A DNA stretch of 64,000 nucleotides from JADJNY01 sp046349615 (lineage in GTDB: Bacteria > Planctomycetota > UBA1135 > GCA-002686595), in NCBI GenBank assembly GCA_046349615.1, contig JAXMBZ010000002.1, positions 62,001 to 126,000 on the forward strand, given 5' to 3'. A program made the position numbers and the translations under genes. Shown one piece after another: positions 51,640-59,618 of the stretch (positions are counted from its first letter, which is position 1; each line of letters begins with the position of its first letter). Under the pieces are notes generated by a model that was not told the origin of the DNA, searched no databases, and saw only the letters and a list, made by a program, of their open reading frames with translations.

Positions 51640-53391
51640 ATGTTCAACCGCAACCACGCTCGACGCCTCACGCGCTCCGCGCTCGCCCTCCTCGTCGCCG
51701 CACCCTTCGCGGGCGCGCAGACGACGCTCTACTCGATCTACGGCGGAGCCGCGAACGACCGGCTCGGCGTCTCGCTCTCCTACGTCGGCGACCTGAACGC
51801 CGACGGGAAGCCCGAGTTCGTCGCAGGCGCGCCGGAGAACGGGAACGTGTTCACGATCGCGGAGGGCTACGCGCGCGTCTACAACGGAGCGACCGGGCTC
51901 TCGCTCTACGTCTTCAACGGAGGGGCGGCCAGCGACGGTTTCGGCTCCGCGGTCGGAGCGAGCGACGTCAACAACGACGGCAAGCCCGACATCCTCGTCG
52001 GCGCTCCCGGGGCGGGAACCGGCGGCAATCAGTCCGGCAAGGCCTACGTCTACAACGGAGCGACGGGCTCGACCACGCCGCTCTTCACGTTCACCGGCCT
52101 CGCTGCGGGTGAGCAGCTCGGCGCGGCGATCGCCGGCGCAGGCGACGTGAACGCCGATGGGTTCCAGGACGTCATCGTCGGCGCGCCGGCCGCCACGACG
52201 TCGAAGGGACTCGTGCGCGTGTATTCGGGCCAGAACGGCTCGGTGCTGTACACGCTCAACGGAGTGAACAACAACGACAGCTTCGGCTCTTCGGTCGACG
52301 GGATCGGAGACGTGAACGCGGACGGCCGCTCCGAGTTCATCATCGGCTCGCGCCTCGCCGGTGCGAAGGTGTACAGCGGCGCGACGGGGCTCGTGCTCTA
52401 CACGATCGCGCCCGTGGGCAACGACCGCATCGGGACGTCCGTCGCGGGCTGCGGCGACGTGAACAACGACGGCAAGCCCGACTTCATCGTCGGCGCACCC
52501 CAGGACGGCAGCGTGTTCTCGCCGGGCACGGGCTACGCGAAGGTCTACAGCGGAGCGACGGGAGCCGTGCTCTTCACGGTGAGCGGCGACTCGAACGGCG
52601 ACCGCTTCGGGTGGACCGTCGCGGGTGGTCGCGACGTCGACGGAGACGGGCGTGCGGACTTCCTCGTCGGCGCGGACCAGAACAACTCGAGCTCCGTCGG
52701 CTACGCGCGGCTCTTCAGCGGCGCGACGGGCCTCGCGATCCACACGGTCGCCGGCGCGAACAGCGGCGAGCGTTTCGGCGCGGCGATCGACCTCCTCGGG
52801 GACCTGAACGCGGACGGGCGCGGCGAGTTCGGAGCCGGCGCGCCCGGCACGACGAGCGGCGCCAACGCGCAGGCGGGTCTCGTGCGGGTCTTCTCCTACC
52901 AGCCGGGCGGACCGGGTGCGTTCCAGGCGTTCTGCTTCGGGGACAACGTCGACCCGCTCGTCACGACGGACTGCCCGTGCGCGAACTTCGGTGCCGCGGG
53001 CCGCGGCTGCGCGAACTCCGCGAACGCCGCGGGAGCGCTGCTCGCCGCCGCCGGCGCGCAGGTCCCGGACACGGTCGTGCTGACGGCCTCGGGCATGCCG
53101 GCCACGTCGTCGTGCATCTTCCTGCAGGGCGACGCGCTGACGGACACGGTCTTCGGCGACGGCGTGAACTGCGTCGGCGGCAGCCTCATCCGCCTGCGCA
53201 CGAAGACGGCGAGCGCGGGCTCCGCGTCGTTCCCCGACTCGACGGACACCGTCACGCTCTCCGCTCGCGGCGGCGTGACGCCGGGGACGGCGACGCTGCG
53301 GTTCTACTCGACCTACTACCGCAACGCGTCGACCGCGTTCTGCCCGCCGGCGACGTTCAATGTGACGAACGGCTGGCGGATCCTCTGGTGA
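51640..53391 (+). CDS. Secreted FG-GAP (integrin alpha-like) repeat protein with cysteine-rich C-terminal module
   Basis: The 583-residue protein has a signal peptide (ALALLVAAPFAGAQ) and seven integrin-alpha-type FG-GAP repeats, each with a calcium loop: VGDLNADGKPEFVAGAPE, ASDVNNDGKPDILVGAPG, AGDVNADGFQDVIVGAPA, IGDVNADGRSEFIIGS, CGDVNNDGKPDFIVGAPQ, GRDVDGDGRADFLVGAD, LGDLNADGRGEFGAGAPG, and GATG-type strands between. A separate C-terminal module (about 427-583) begins QAFCFGDNVDP and CPCANFGAAGRGCANS and carries several more cysteines. I recall this module from planctomycete secreted proteins. Likely a surface or extracellular binding protein. Confidence 0.92.
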   Translation: MFNRNHARRLTRSALALLVAAPFAGAQTTLYSIYGGAANDRLGVSLSYVGDLNADGKPEFVAGAPENGNVFTIAEGYARVYNGATGLSLYVFNGGAASDGFGSAVGASDVNNDGKPDILVGAPGAGTGGNQSGKAYVYNGATGSTTPLFTFTGLAAGEQLGAAIAGAGDVNADGFQDVIVGAPAATTSKGLVRVYSGQNGSVLYTLNGVNNNDSFGSSVDGIGDVNADGRSEFIIGSRLAGAKVYSGATGLVLYTIAPVGNDRIGTSVAGCGDVNNDGKPDFIVGAPQDGSVFSPGTGYAKVYSGATGAVLFTVSGDSNGDRFGWTVAGGRDVDGDGRADFLVGADQNNSSSVGYARLFSGATGLAIHTVAGANSGERFGAAIDLLGDLNADGRGEFGAGAPGTTSGANAQAGLVRVFSYQPGGPGAFQAFCFGDNVDPLVTTDCPCANFGAAGRGCANSANAAGALLAAAGAQVPDTVVLTASGMPATSSCIFLQGDALTDTVFGDGVNCVGGSLIRLRTKTASAGSASFPDSTDTVTLSARGGVTPGTATLRFYSTYYRNASTAFCPPATFNVTNGWRILW

Positions 53392-53426
53392 TCCGACGGC
53401 CGCCTCGATCGGCGGCGCCTCCCTCG

Positions 53427-53470
53427 GAAACGAACGCGGCCGGCTCGAGCGAGCCGGCCGCCGTGTTTCC
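53427..53470. terminator. Bidirectional terminator between convergent genes
   Basis: GCGGCCGGCT (53436-53445) pairs with AGCCGGCCGC (53452-53461); outer GGAAAC/GTTTCC extend the hairpin, giving T-containing flanks in both directions between the stops at 53391 and 53488. Confidence 0.75.
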
Positions 53471-53487
53471 CTCGAAGCGTCGCGGGA

Positions 53488-54579
53488 CTACTTCGAGCCC
53501 GCGGCCGACGGCTTCTCCACCCGCGGTTCGGGTCCGGCGACCTTCCATCGCTCGGCCGACTCCGTCGTCATCTGGAAGCCGCGTCCGTCCGCGGCGAGCT
53601 TGCCGCGGACCCACACGTAGTTCTGGTGGAACTCCGCGCCGAGCTCGTCGAACTTCAGGCTCGCGTGCGCAGGGCGCGCCGCGGCGGAGATGCGCACGCG
53701 CACGTCGTGGTCCTGATCGGCGCCGCGCAGCAGGACCGTCAGGTCGCCGTTCTTCTCGTCGTAGGTGCGGCCGACCTCGCCGAAGACCTCGACCTCGGTC
53801 GCGGCGGTGGCGGCGCGCTTGAGGCCGTCCTTGTCCTCGGCGTGCATGCAGGCGTCCGGCGCCTCCGCCTTGCGCTTGCGGAAGTTCTCGACGGCCTCGG
53901 CGCGCGCGCGCCACCAGGGCAGGAGCTGTTCGTAGGGGCGTCGGGCGGAGGGCTCGCCGGCCGTCGACGCGACGTTCGTCTTCGGATTCCAGACGCCGAG
54001 CTGAGCCTTGCGCGCCGCGTCTTCCGCGCGCGCGAACGCCGCGTGGTCGAGTTCGTCGCGCCCGTACTTGTCGAAGTAGGGGCTCTTGCCCTGCTTGACG
54101 AGCAAGAGGTTGTAGTCCGTCCCGTCCGGGAGGAGCACGTGGCACAGGAGCCGGCCGTAGACGTCGCGCTGCTCGTGACCGCCGGGGAACACGAGTCCGA
54201 CGCGCGGCTTCTCGCCTTCCTTCGCGAGCTTGGAGAAGAGGTCCTGCGCCCAGAGCGCCGTCTCCTCGCCGAACACGGTCTGCGGTTTCGTCGCGCTCGC
54301 GGCGTGGCCCTTCCCGAGGCGCTCCTCGGTGTCCACGGACAGCAGGCGCAGCTTCTCGAGCTCGCCCTTGCGCTTCACCCAGATCGTGTCGCCGTCGACG
54401 ACGCGATCGATCTCGAAGAGTTCCTTCGGCGGCACCTCGTGCGCGCAGCGCGGCTCCATCGCGGAGCTGGGCTTCGCGAGCTCGGCGTGCGCGGTCCCGG
54501 ACTGCGCGCGCGCCGACGAGCCGGCGAGGACGAGGGGGAGCAGGAGGGCGAGGAGTGCGATCGATCGAGTGCGGAGCAT
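53488..54579 (-). CDS. Exported SNase-like (thermonuclease-fold) protein
   Basis: The 363-residue protein has a signal peptide (LLALLLPLVLAGSSARA) and a staphylococcal-nuclease domain: VVDGDTIWVK, LRLLSVDTEE and RDVYGRLLCHVLLPDG. The catalytic Arg, Asp and Glu (R in LRLL, D and second E in VDTEE, R in YGRL) all appear to be present, so it may be an active secreted nuclease. The C-terminal 110 residues (after DACMHAEDKDG) form another domain, possibly OB-like (TEVEVFGEVGRTYDEKNGDL), that I do not recognise. GAAGGA lies 6 nt before the ATG. Confidence 0.85.
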   Translation of the reverse strand: MLRTRSIALLALLLPLVLAGSSARAQSGTAHAELAKPSSAMEPRCAHEVPPKELFEIDRVVDGDTIWVKRKGELEKLRLLSVDTEERLGKGHAASATKPQTVFGEETALWAQDLFSKLAKEGEKPRVGLVFPGGHEQRDVYGRLLCHVLLPDGTDYNLLLVKQGKSPYFDKYGRDELDHAAFARAEDAARKAQLGVWNPKTNVASTAGEPSARRPYEQLLPWWRARAEAVENFRKRKAEAPDACMHAEDKDGLKRAATAATEVEVFGEVGRTYDEKNGDLTVLLRGADQDHDVRVRISAAARPAHASLKFDELGAEFHQNYVWVRGKLAADGRGFQMTTESAERWKVAGPEPRVEKPSAAGSK

Positions 54580-54636
54580 GCGGTGTCCTTCGCGGCGGCG
54601 CGCTTCGAACGCTGGCCGCGCCGGCCCGCGGCTGCG

Positions 54637-54642
54637 TAGGAT
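54637..54642 (+). promoter_or_regulatory. -10 element (TAGGAT) for a leaderless start at 54650
   Basis: TAGGAT ends 7 nt before the ATG. On the other strand TATCCT overlaps it (54643-54638) and could serve the divergent nuclease gene, so the two promoters may compete. Confidence 0.5.
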
Positions 54643-54649
54643 ACCCGAC

Positions 54650-56464
54650 ATGAGCGAGAATCCCCCCGCTCCGGCGCCCTCCGCGGAGCGGGATCCGAAG
54701 GCGCCCGGAGGTCTCACCCTGAAGGGCACGAGCGTGGCGCCCGGGCTCGTGCTCGGCGTCGTCCACCTCAAGGACTACGAGCTCGAGCACGCCCCGCGCC
54801 AGCGCGTGCCGCTCGAGCAGGTCGAGCGCGAGCTCAACCGCTTCCACAAGGCCCTCTCGATCGCCCGCAAGCAGATCGAAGACCTCAAGGCGCGCCTGCA
54901 GGGCAAGGTGCCCTCGGACCACGTGCGCATCCTCGACACGCACGGCGCCTACCTGAAGGACACGGTGTTCCTGTCCGACGTCGAGAACCTGATCATCAAC
55001 GAGCAGATGAGCCTCGAGGCCGCGATCGGCAAGGTGATCGCGGACTTCGACCGCATCTTCCGCCTCGTGAAGAGTGAAGCGCTGCGTGAGCGCGCGGTCG
55101 ACCTGCGCGACGTGGGCATCCGCGTGCTGCGCAACCTCGAGCGCGAAAGCACCGACGAGCTCGCGAGCGCGCCGCCGCGCGACTACGTCCTCGTCGCGCG
55201 CGAACTCTCGATCGTCGACATGTTCAACCTCTCGAACGAGCACGTGCTCGGCATCCTCACGGAGCACGGGGGACTCACGAGCCACGCGGCGATCCTCGCG
55301 CGTTCGATGCGGATCCCGACGCTCACGGGGATCACGGGGCTCATCGACAAGGTGCGCGAGGGCGACTTCGTCATCGTCGACGCGGCCGAGGGTCTCGTGC
55401 GCGTCAACCCCGACGAGCTCGTGCGCGCGCAGTACCGGCAATCGGCACGCGAGCGCGAAGCGCCGCCGCCGCAGGAAGAAGCTCCCGCGTGGGCGCGCCG
55501 CGCCGCGCGCACGAACGACGGGCAGTCGATCGCGGTCAGCGCGACCTGCGGCAACCTGCCCGAGGTCGACCAGGCGACCAGCTTGAACATGCAGGGAATC
55601 GGGCTCTACCGCACGGAGCTCCTGTACCTGCTCGAGCGCGAGCAGCCCTCGGTCGAGGCGCTCACGGCGCACTACGGAGCCGTGCTCGAGCACTCGGGCG
55701 GACAGCCCGTCACGTTCCGACTGCTCCACGCCGACTCGAGCCTCGAGGTCCCGTACCTCCATGAGGGGCGCGAGCTCAACCCCGCGCTCGGACGCACGGG
55801 CGTCCGCGTGCTGCTCTCGCGCGAGCAAGTGCTGCGGCGTCAACTGCAGGCGATCCTGCGCGCTCCGCGACCTTCGCCCGACGTGCGCGTGCGCATCGCC
55901 GTGCCGTTCGTCACGGACTGCGGCGACCTTCGGCGCGTGAAGGAGGTGCTCTTCGAGGAGCGGTACGCGCTGCGCCGCTCCGGCATCAGCTTCCACGAGA
56001 ACGTCGAGCTCGGTGCGATCGTCGAAACGCCCGCGGCGGCGATCGGCGCCCGCGATCTCGCGCGCGAGGGCGACTTCCTCGTCGTCAGCCTCGACGCGCT
56101 CCAGCAATACGTGCTCGCCGCGGACCGCGAGAACGCGGCGCACAAGCAGCTCTTCGAAAGCGTGCACCCGTTCGTCCTCCGCACGCTGCTCCAGATCGTC
56201 GAGGTCTGCGAGCAGGCCGGGCGGCCGCTCTCGATCTTCGGCGTCACGGCGGTGCAGCCGGCGAGCCTGCCGTTCCTCCTCGGCGCTGGCATCCGCCACG
56301 TCTGCGTCGCGCCGGTGGCGCTGAAGGACTTCCTCGCGCACCTCGGGAGGATCGATCTGCGCCAGGCGCGCCGCGCGGCGACGCTCGCGGCGCGGGCGAC
56401 GTGCGCTGCGGAGACGCAGACGCTCGTCGACGGTTACCGCCACGGGTACGCGCGGCCCGATTAG
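54650..56464 (+). CDS. PTS enzyme I-like protein with degenerate PEP-binding domain
   Basis: The 604-residue chain aligns over its whole length with PTS enzyme I. The N-terminal and swivelling parts are well kept: ERAVDLRDVGIRVLRNL and EHGGLTSHAAILARSM with phospho-acceptor His212. QGIGLYRTELLYLLER and IVETPAAAIGARDLA are also kept. But the catalytic PEP-domain residues are lost: the GGDK motif is replaced (LHADSSLEVPY), GTNDLTQY becomes SLDALQQY (metal Asp to Ala483, Asn to Asp482), and the catalytic Cys becomes Phe530 (LSIFGVTA). It probably cannot use PEP and may be a regulatory phospho-relay partner. No HPr or EIIA gene is near. Confidence 0.87.
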   Translation: MSENPPAPAPSAERDPKAPGGLTLKGTSVAPGLVLGVVHLKDYELEHAPRQRVPLEQVERELNRFHKALSIARKQIEDLKARLQGKVPSDHVRILDTHGAYLKDTVFLSDVENLIINEQMSLEAAIGKVIADFDRIFRLVKSEALRERAVDLRDVGIRVLRNLERESTDELASAPPRDYVLVARELSIVDMFNLSNEHVLGILTEHGGLTSHAAILARSMRIPTLTGITGLIDKVREGDFVIVDAAEGLVRVNPDELVRAQYRQSAREREAPPPQEEAPAWARRAARTNDGQSIAVSATCGNLPEVDQATSLNMQGIGLYRTELLYLLEREQPSVEALTAHYGAVLEHSGGQPVTFRLLHADSSLEVPYLHEGRELNPALGRTGVRVLLSREQVLRRQLQAILRAPRPSPDVRVRIAVPFVTDCGDLRRVKEVLFEERYALRRSGISFHENVELGAIVETPAAAIGARDLAREGDFLVVSLDALQQYVLAADRENAAHKQLFESVHPFVLRTLLQIVEVCEQAGRPLSIFGVTAVQPASLPFLLGAGIRHVCVAPVALKDFLAHLGRIDLRQARRAATLAARATCAAETQTLVDGYRHGYARPD

Positions 56465-56862
56465 ACGCGCCTCGTGCGGGCGGGGGCGCGCGGTGATGCG
56501 CGCTCCCGTCGACGAAGGAGGACGCGCTCGCCGGACGACGAACTCGCGGCGGCTCGTCCCAGAGTCGAGAAGTTTCCACAGAGCGCACACAGACCACCCA
56601 GGCTGTGCTTGTGGAGCCTCCTCACACGAGATACTGTGGGCCCACGTCTGGAGGGGACGGGAACGAGTTCTCCCGCGCGAGCGGCCGGAAGCATCTGGCG
56701 CGGCGCGGTGAGGCTTCGGACCCAGACCCATCGCTCTGCGCCGCGTGCCGGGGAGGTGGGGGTCGGGACCCTCGCCCGCGGCCGCGCGCCGCGAGCGGGT
56801 GGGGCTGAGCTGGGAAGAACCGCCATCCAGTCGCACCGAGCAGTCCGAGGAGAGGACGAGCG
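56465..56862 (+). other. Intergenic stretch with a promoter and a long GC-rich leader
   Basis: No gene seen in 398 bases. A promoter lies at 56609-56637. The presumed 220-nt leader is GC-rich with several short inverted repeats but I recognise no RNA family. TTTCCACAG at 56573-56581 resembles a DnaA box only weakly. Confidence 0.45.
56609..56637 (+). promoter_or_regulatory. Promoter candidate upstream of the 83-residue protein
   Basis: TTGTGG (56609-56614), a 17-bp spacer and TACTGT (56632-56637). Confidence 0.5.
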
Positions 56863-57114
56863 ATGGTCGACGAGAAGGACCGCTTCTATTCGCGCCTGGC
56901 GATGATTCCCGGTGTCCGCCCCCTGCCGTCCGTCGGGGATTGGATCCTCTTGCACGTCGAGCACCCGGCCGAGCTCGCGCGCCGCGTCAATCGCCGCCTG
57001 GCTCCGGGGACGATGAGCGTCCCGCGCCAGATTCCGGGCGCCGTCCGCATCCAGGTCGGTGATCCGCGCTCGAACGAGCAGATGCTCCGCGCGCTCCGCG
57101 AACTCGTCGCCTGA
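56863..57114 (+). CDS. 83-residue protein resembling the C-terminal domain of a fold-type I aminotransferase
   Basis: The small protein reads like the small domain of HisC/CobD-type aminotransferases cut loose from its PLP domain: MIPGVRPLPSVGDWILLHV, then ELARRVNRRLAPGTMSVPRQ, then AVRIQVGDPRSNEQMLRALREL. The last block matches the LRISVG...EEN..ll.aL ending of HisC. The start is well supported (GAGGAG about 12 nt before the ATG at 56863) and it has its own promoter, so it looks like a gene and not a remnant; no aminotransferase sequence precedes it. It would lack the PLP lysine and so be non-catalytic. Function unknown; an interaction or sensing role is possible. Confidence 0.72.
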   Translation: MVDEKDRFYSRLAMIPGVRPLPSVGDWILLHVEHPAELARRVNRRLAPGTMSVPRQIPGAVRIQVGDPRSNEQMLRALRELVA

Positions 57115-57176
57115 GCGCGCCGCGTTTCGATTTCGTCCGGGTTCCGAGCGCGCCGCGGCGTGCCGAGCTGCCGTGC

Positions 57177-57182
57177 TACGCT
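57177..57182 (+). promoter_or_regulatory. -10 element (TACGCT) for a leaderless start at 57189
   Basis: TACGCT ends 6 nt before the ATG at 57189; no Shine-Dalgarno sequence. Confidence 0.5.
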
Positions 57183-57188
57183 GCGACG

Positions 57189-58676
57189 ATGCACCGCTGC
57201 TCCGCTCTGCTCGTGCTCGCTGCGTTCGCCGCATCGCCCTCGATCTCGGCCGCGCTTCAGGCCGGCCCCGGTGCGCACTCCGATGCGCTCCCGAACTCGA
57301 CGCCCGAGATCACGCGCGCCGAGATCGAACATCACGTGCGCTTCCTCGCGTCCGATGAGCTGCGCGGCCGCTTCACGGGGACGGAGGAAGCAGCGCGGGC
57401 CGCGCGTTACCTCGCGGCGGCGCTCCGCGCGGCGGGCGTCGAACCGGCGGGCGACGACGGCACGTTCCTCCAGCGCGTGCCCTTCGAACGCGTGCGCGCG
57501 AAGCAGGCGCCCGAGCTCGCGGTCGTCCTGACGACCGGCGCGCCGTTCACGGCGGAGTTCGGCGCCGACTTCGACCTGCCCGCGGGCGTCGATGCGGCGA
57601 CCGAGGGCCTGCGCGTCGTCGTCGTGCACAACGAGGGCGAGCTGCCCGCGACGCCCGATGCGCACGCGGCGCTCTTCGTCGACGGAAACCTCGGCGAGCG
57701 GCGCCGCCTCCTCGGCGACTCGGGCGGCAGGGCGTGGGGGCTGCGCGTCGCGCCGGGACGGACGAAGCGCGGGACCGCGAAGTCCACGAGTCCTGAATGG
57801 TCGCGCGCGTCGGCGCCGCGCGGAGCGGGCGACGCGTGGCTCACGCTGAATGGCGACCTGCTCGAGCATGCCCGCGCGGGCCGGATCGCTTCGTTGAAGC
57901 TGACGACGCACTTCGAGCACGAGACGCTCCCCACCTACAACGTGGTCGGCGTGCTGCGCGGCGAGGGCCCGCTCGCGAAGGAAACGGTGGTCCTGAGCGC
58001 GCACTACGACCACCTGCACGCCCAGGACGACGGCGAGACGACCTCGCCCGAGGCGGGCGGGCCGAAGGACGTGATCTACAACGGCGCGGACGACGACGCG
58101 TCGGGGTGCGCGACGGTGCTCGAGCTCGCCGGAGCGTTCGGAGCAGCACCGCGTCCCGCGCGCACGCTCGTCTTCCTGCTGGCGACGGGGGAGGAAATCG
58201 GGCTCGTCGGCACGAACTACTACCTCGACCATCCCGTGCGCCCGCTGGCGGACACCGTCGCGAACCTGAACTTCGAGATGCTCGGGCGGCCGGACGAGAA
58301 GATCGGCGGGCCGGGGAAGCTCTGGCTCACCGGCTTCGAGCTCACGAACCTCGGGGCGGCATGCGCGGGAGCGAAGCTCGACGTCGCGCTCGACCCGCGA
58401 CCCGAGCAGCACTTCTTCGAGCGCTCCGACAACATCGCGTTCGTGCAGCGCGGCATCGTCGGGCAGACCTTCTCGACGTACAACCTGCACACGGACTACC
58501 ACCGCGTCTCGGACGAAGCAGACACGCTCGACTACGCGCACATGGAGACCTGCGCGAGGACCGCGCGCGCGGCGGTCGCACTCGTCGCCGAGGGCCAGCT
58601 CCGGCCTGCCTGGCTCGAGGGGAAGGCGCCCGGCACGGGCCGCGGCTCACGGCGCGCGAAGGACGGCGCGAAGTGA
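57189..58676 (+). CDS. Secreted M28-family zinc metallopeptidase
   Basis: The 495-residue protein has a signal peptide (ALLVLAAFAASPSISA), a PA-like inserted region, and an M28 catalytic domain: VVLSAHYDHL (His272, Asp274), YNGADDDASGCA (Asp bridging two zincs), ATGEEIGLVGTNYYL (catalytic Glu and metal Glu), NLNFEMLGRPD, and LHTDYHRVSDEADTLDY with the last His. All zinc ligands appear intact. M28 enzymes are amino- or carboxypeptidases acting on peptides outside the cytoplasm. The Arg/Lys-rich C terminus (GSRRAKDGAK) is unusual. Confidence 0.93.
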   Translation: MHRCSALLVLAAFAASPSISAALQAGPGAHSDALPNSTPEITRAEIEHHVRFLASDELRGRFTGTEEAARAARYLAAALRAAGVEPAGDDGTFLQRVPFERVRAKQAPELAVVLTTGAPFTAEFGADFDLPAGVDAATEGLRVVVVHNEGELPATPDAHAALFVDGNLGERRRLLGDSGGRAWGLRVAPGRTKRGTAKSTSPEWSRASAPRGAGDAWLTLNGDLLEHARAGRIASLKLTTHFEHETLPTYNVVGVLRGEGPLAKETVVLSAHYDHLHAQDDGETTSPEAGGPKDVIYNGADDDASGCATVLELAGAFGAAPRPARTLVFLLATGEEIGLVGTNYYLDHPVRPLADTVANLNFEMLGRPDEKIGGPGKLWLTGFELTNLGAACAGAKLDVALDPRPEQHFFERSDNIAFVQRGIVGQTFSTYNLHTDYHRVSDEADTLDYAHMETCARTARAAVALVAEGQLRPAWLEGKAPGTGRGSRRAKDGAK

Positions 58677-58699
58677 GCGCGTACGCCGCTCGCGCGCGC

Positions 58700-58705
58700 T
58701 ACGCT
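58700..58705 (+). promoter_or_regulatory. Possible -10 element (TACGCT) for the methyltransferase gene
   Basis: TACGCT lies 15 nt before the ATG at 58721, further than in the leaderless cases, so a very short leader is likely. Confidence 0.4.
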
Positions 58706-58720
58706 TCCGCCCACGACGCC

Positions 58721-59575
58721 ATGCCTCAATCCCGCGCCGCGCGCACCGCGCCCAAGCCGTCTCCTTCTCGTCCGCAACGCCTCACCGCTCGCACTGCGGA
58801 TCGGCACGAGCTCTACCAACTCGCGGTGCAGGACCCCGAGACCGACCTCGCCTTCCTGACGCGCGTGTTCAAGCACTGGCGCCGGCGCACGCCGCTCCAT
58901 TTCCGCGAGGATTTCTGCGGGACGGCGCTGCTCTCCGCGACGTGGGCTGGACGCAGCGAGCAGCACACGGCGGAGGGGTTCGACCTCGATCGTGCGACGC
59001 TCGCGTGGGGGCGCGCGCACAACCTGCGTCCGCTCGAAGACGGTGCGTCGCGCGTCGTGCTCCACGCGCGCGACGTGCGCGCGCACGGTCTGCGCCCGGC
59101 CGATCTTCGCGTCGCGCAGAACTTCTCCTACATGGTGTTCAAGGAGCGCGCCGAGCTCCTCGAGTACTTCCGCGCGGCTCGCACCGACCTCGCTCGCGAC
59201 GGCGTGTTCGCGCTCGACCACTACGGCGGACTCGAAGCGACGGAGGAACTCGAGGAGACGCGCCGCTGCGGCGGCTTCACGTACGTCTGGGAGCAGGCGA
59301 AGTACCTGCCGGGCTCGGGCGAGTACGTCTGCCACATCTCGTTCCGCTTCCGCGACGGGAGCCGGCTGGAGCGCGCGTTCACCTACGAATGGAGGTACTG
59401 GCACCTCACCGAGCTGCGCGACCTGCTGCTCGAGGCGGGGTTCCGCGCCGTGCACCTCTACTTCGAGCAGGGCGACGAGGACGACGAGGGCAACGGCGTC
59501 TTCGTGCTCGATCCGACGGGGCGCACGTCCCGCAACTGCGCGGGGATCGTGACCTACCTCGTGGCGCTCAAGTAG
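58721..59575 (+). CDS. Class I SAM-dependent methyltransferase, substrate unknown
   Basis: The 284-residue protein has a Rossmann methyltransferase layout: HFREDFCGTALLSATWA (motif I region), EGFDLDRATLAWGRAHN (acidic loop), RVAQNFSYMVFKERAELLEYF, and then FALDHYGGLEA. The N-terminal 25 residues are Arg/Pro/Ser-rich and may be disordered. I chose the ATG at 58721; the frame is open further upstream, but that overlaps the M28 gene. The substrate is not evident. Its stop faces the MauE-like gene across a hairpin. Confidence 0.82.
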   Translation: MPQSRAARTAPKPSPSRPQRLTARTADRHELYQLAVQDPETDLAFLTRVFKHWRRRTPLHFREDFCGTALLSATWAGRSEQHTAEGFDLDRATLAWGRAHNLRPLEDGASRVVLHARDVRAHGLRPADLRVAQNFSYMVFKERAELLEYFRAARTDLARDGVFALDHYGGLEATEELEETRRCGGFTYVWEQAKYLPGSGEYVCHISFRFRDGSRLERAFTYEWRYWHLTELRDLLLEAGFRAVHLYFEQGDEDDEGNGVFVLDPTGRTSRNCAGIVTYLVALK

Positions 59576-59583
59576 CGCGCGCG

Positions 59584-59618
59584 GCGAGCACGGCTCACTT
59601 CTCGCCGTGCTCGCTCTT
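59584..59618 (+). terminator. Hairpin at the convergent methyltransferase/MauE-like gene ends
   Basis: GCGAGCACGGC (59584-59594) pairs perfectly with GCCGTGCTCGC (59604-59614), followed by only TCTTCG; its right arm lies within the end of the opposing gene. Confidence 0.45.

Noticed and set aside
56573..56581. Another TTTCCACA sequence, possible DnaA box.
   Set aside because: A single weak match is expected by chance.
56660..56800. A CCGGAAGC stretch recalling the SRP RNA tetraloop.
   Set aside because: The conserved flanking asymmetric loop is missing and no SRP-like stem closes around it.
56863..57114. Remnant of a degraded hisC gene.
   Set aside because: No aminotransferase sequence precedes it in any frame, and it has its own ribosome-binding site and stop.
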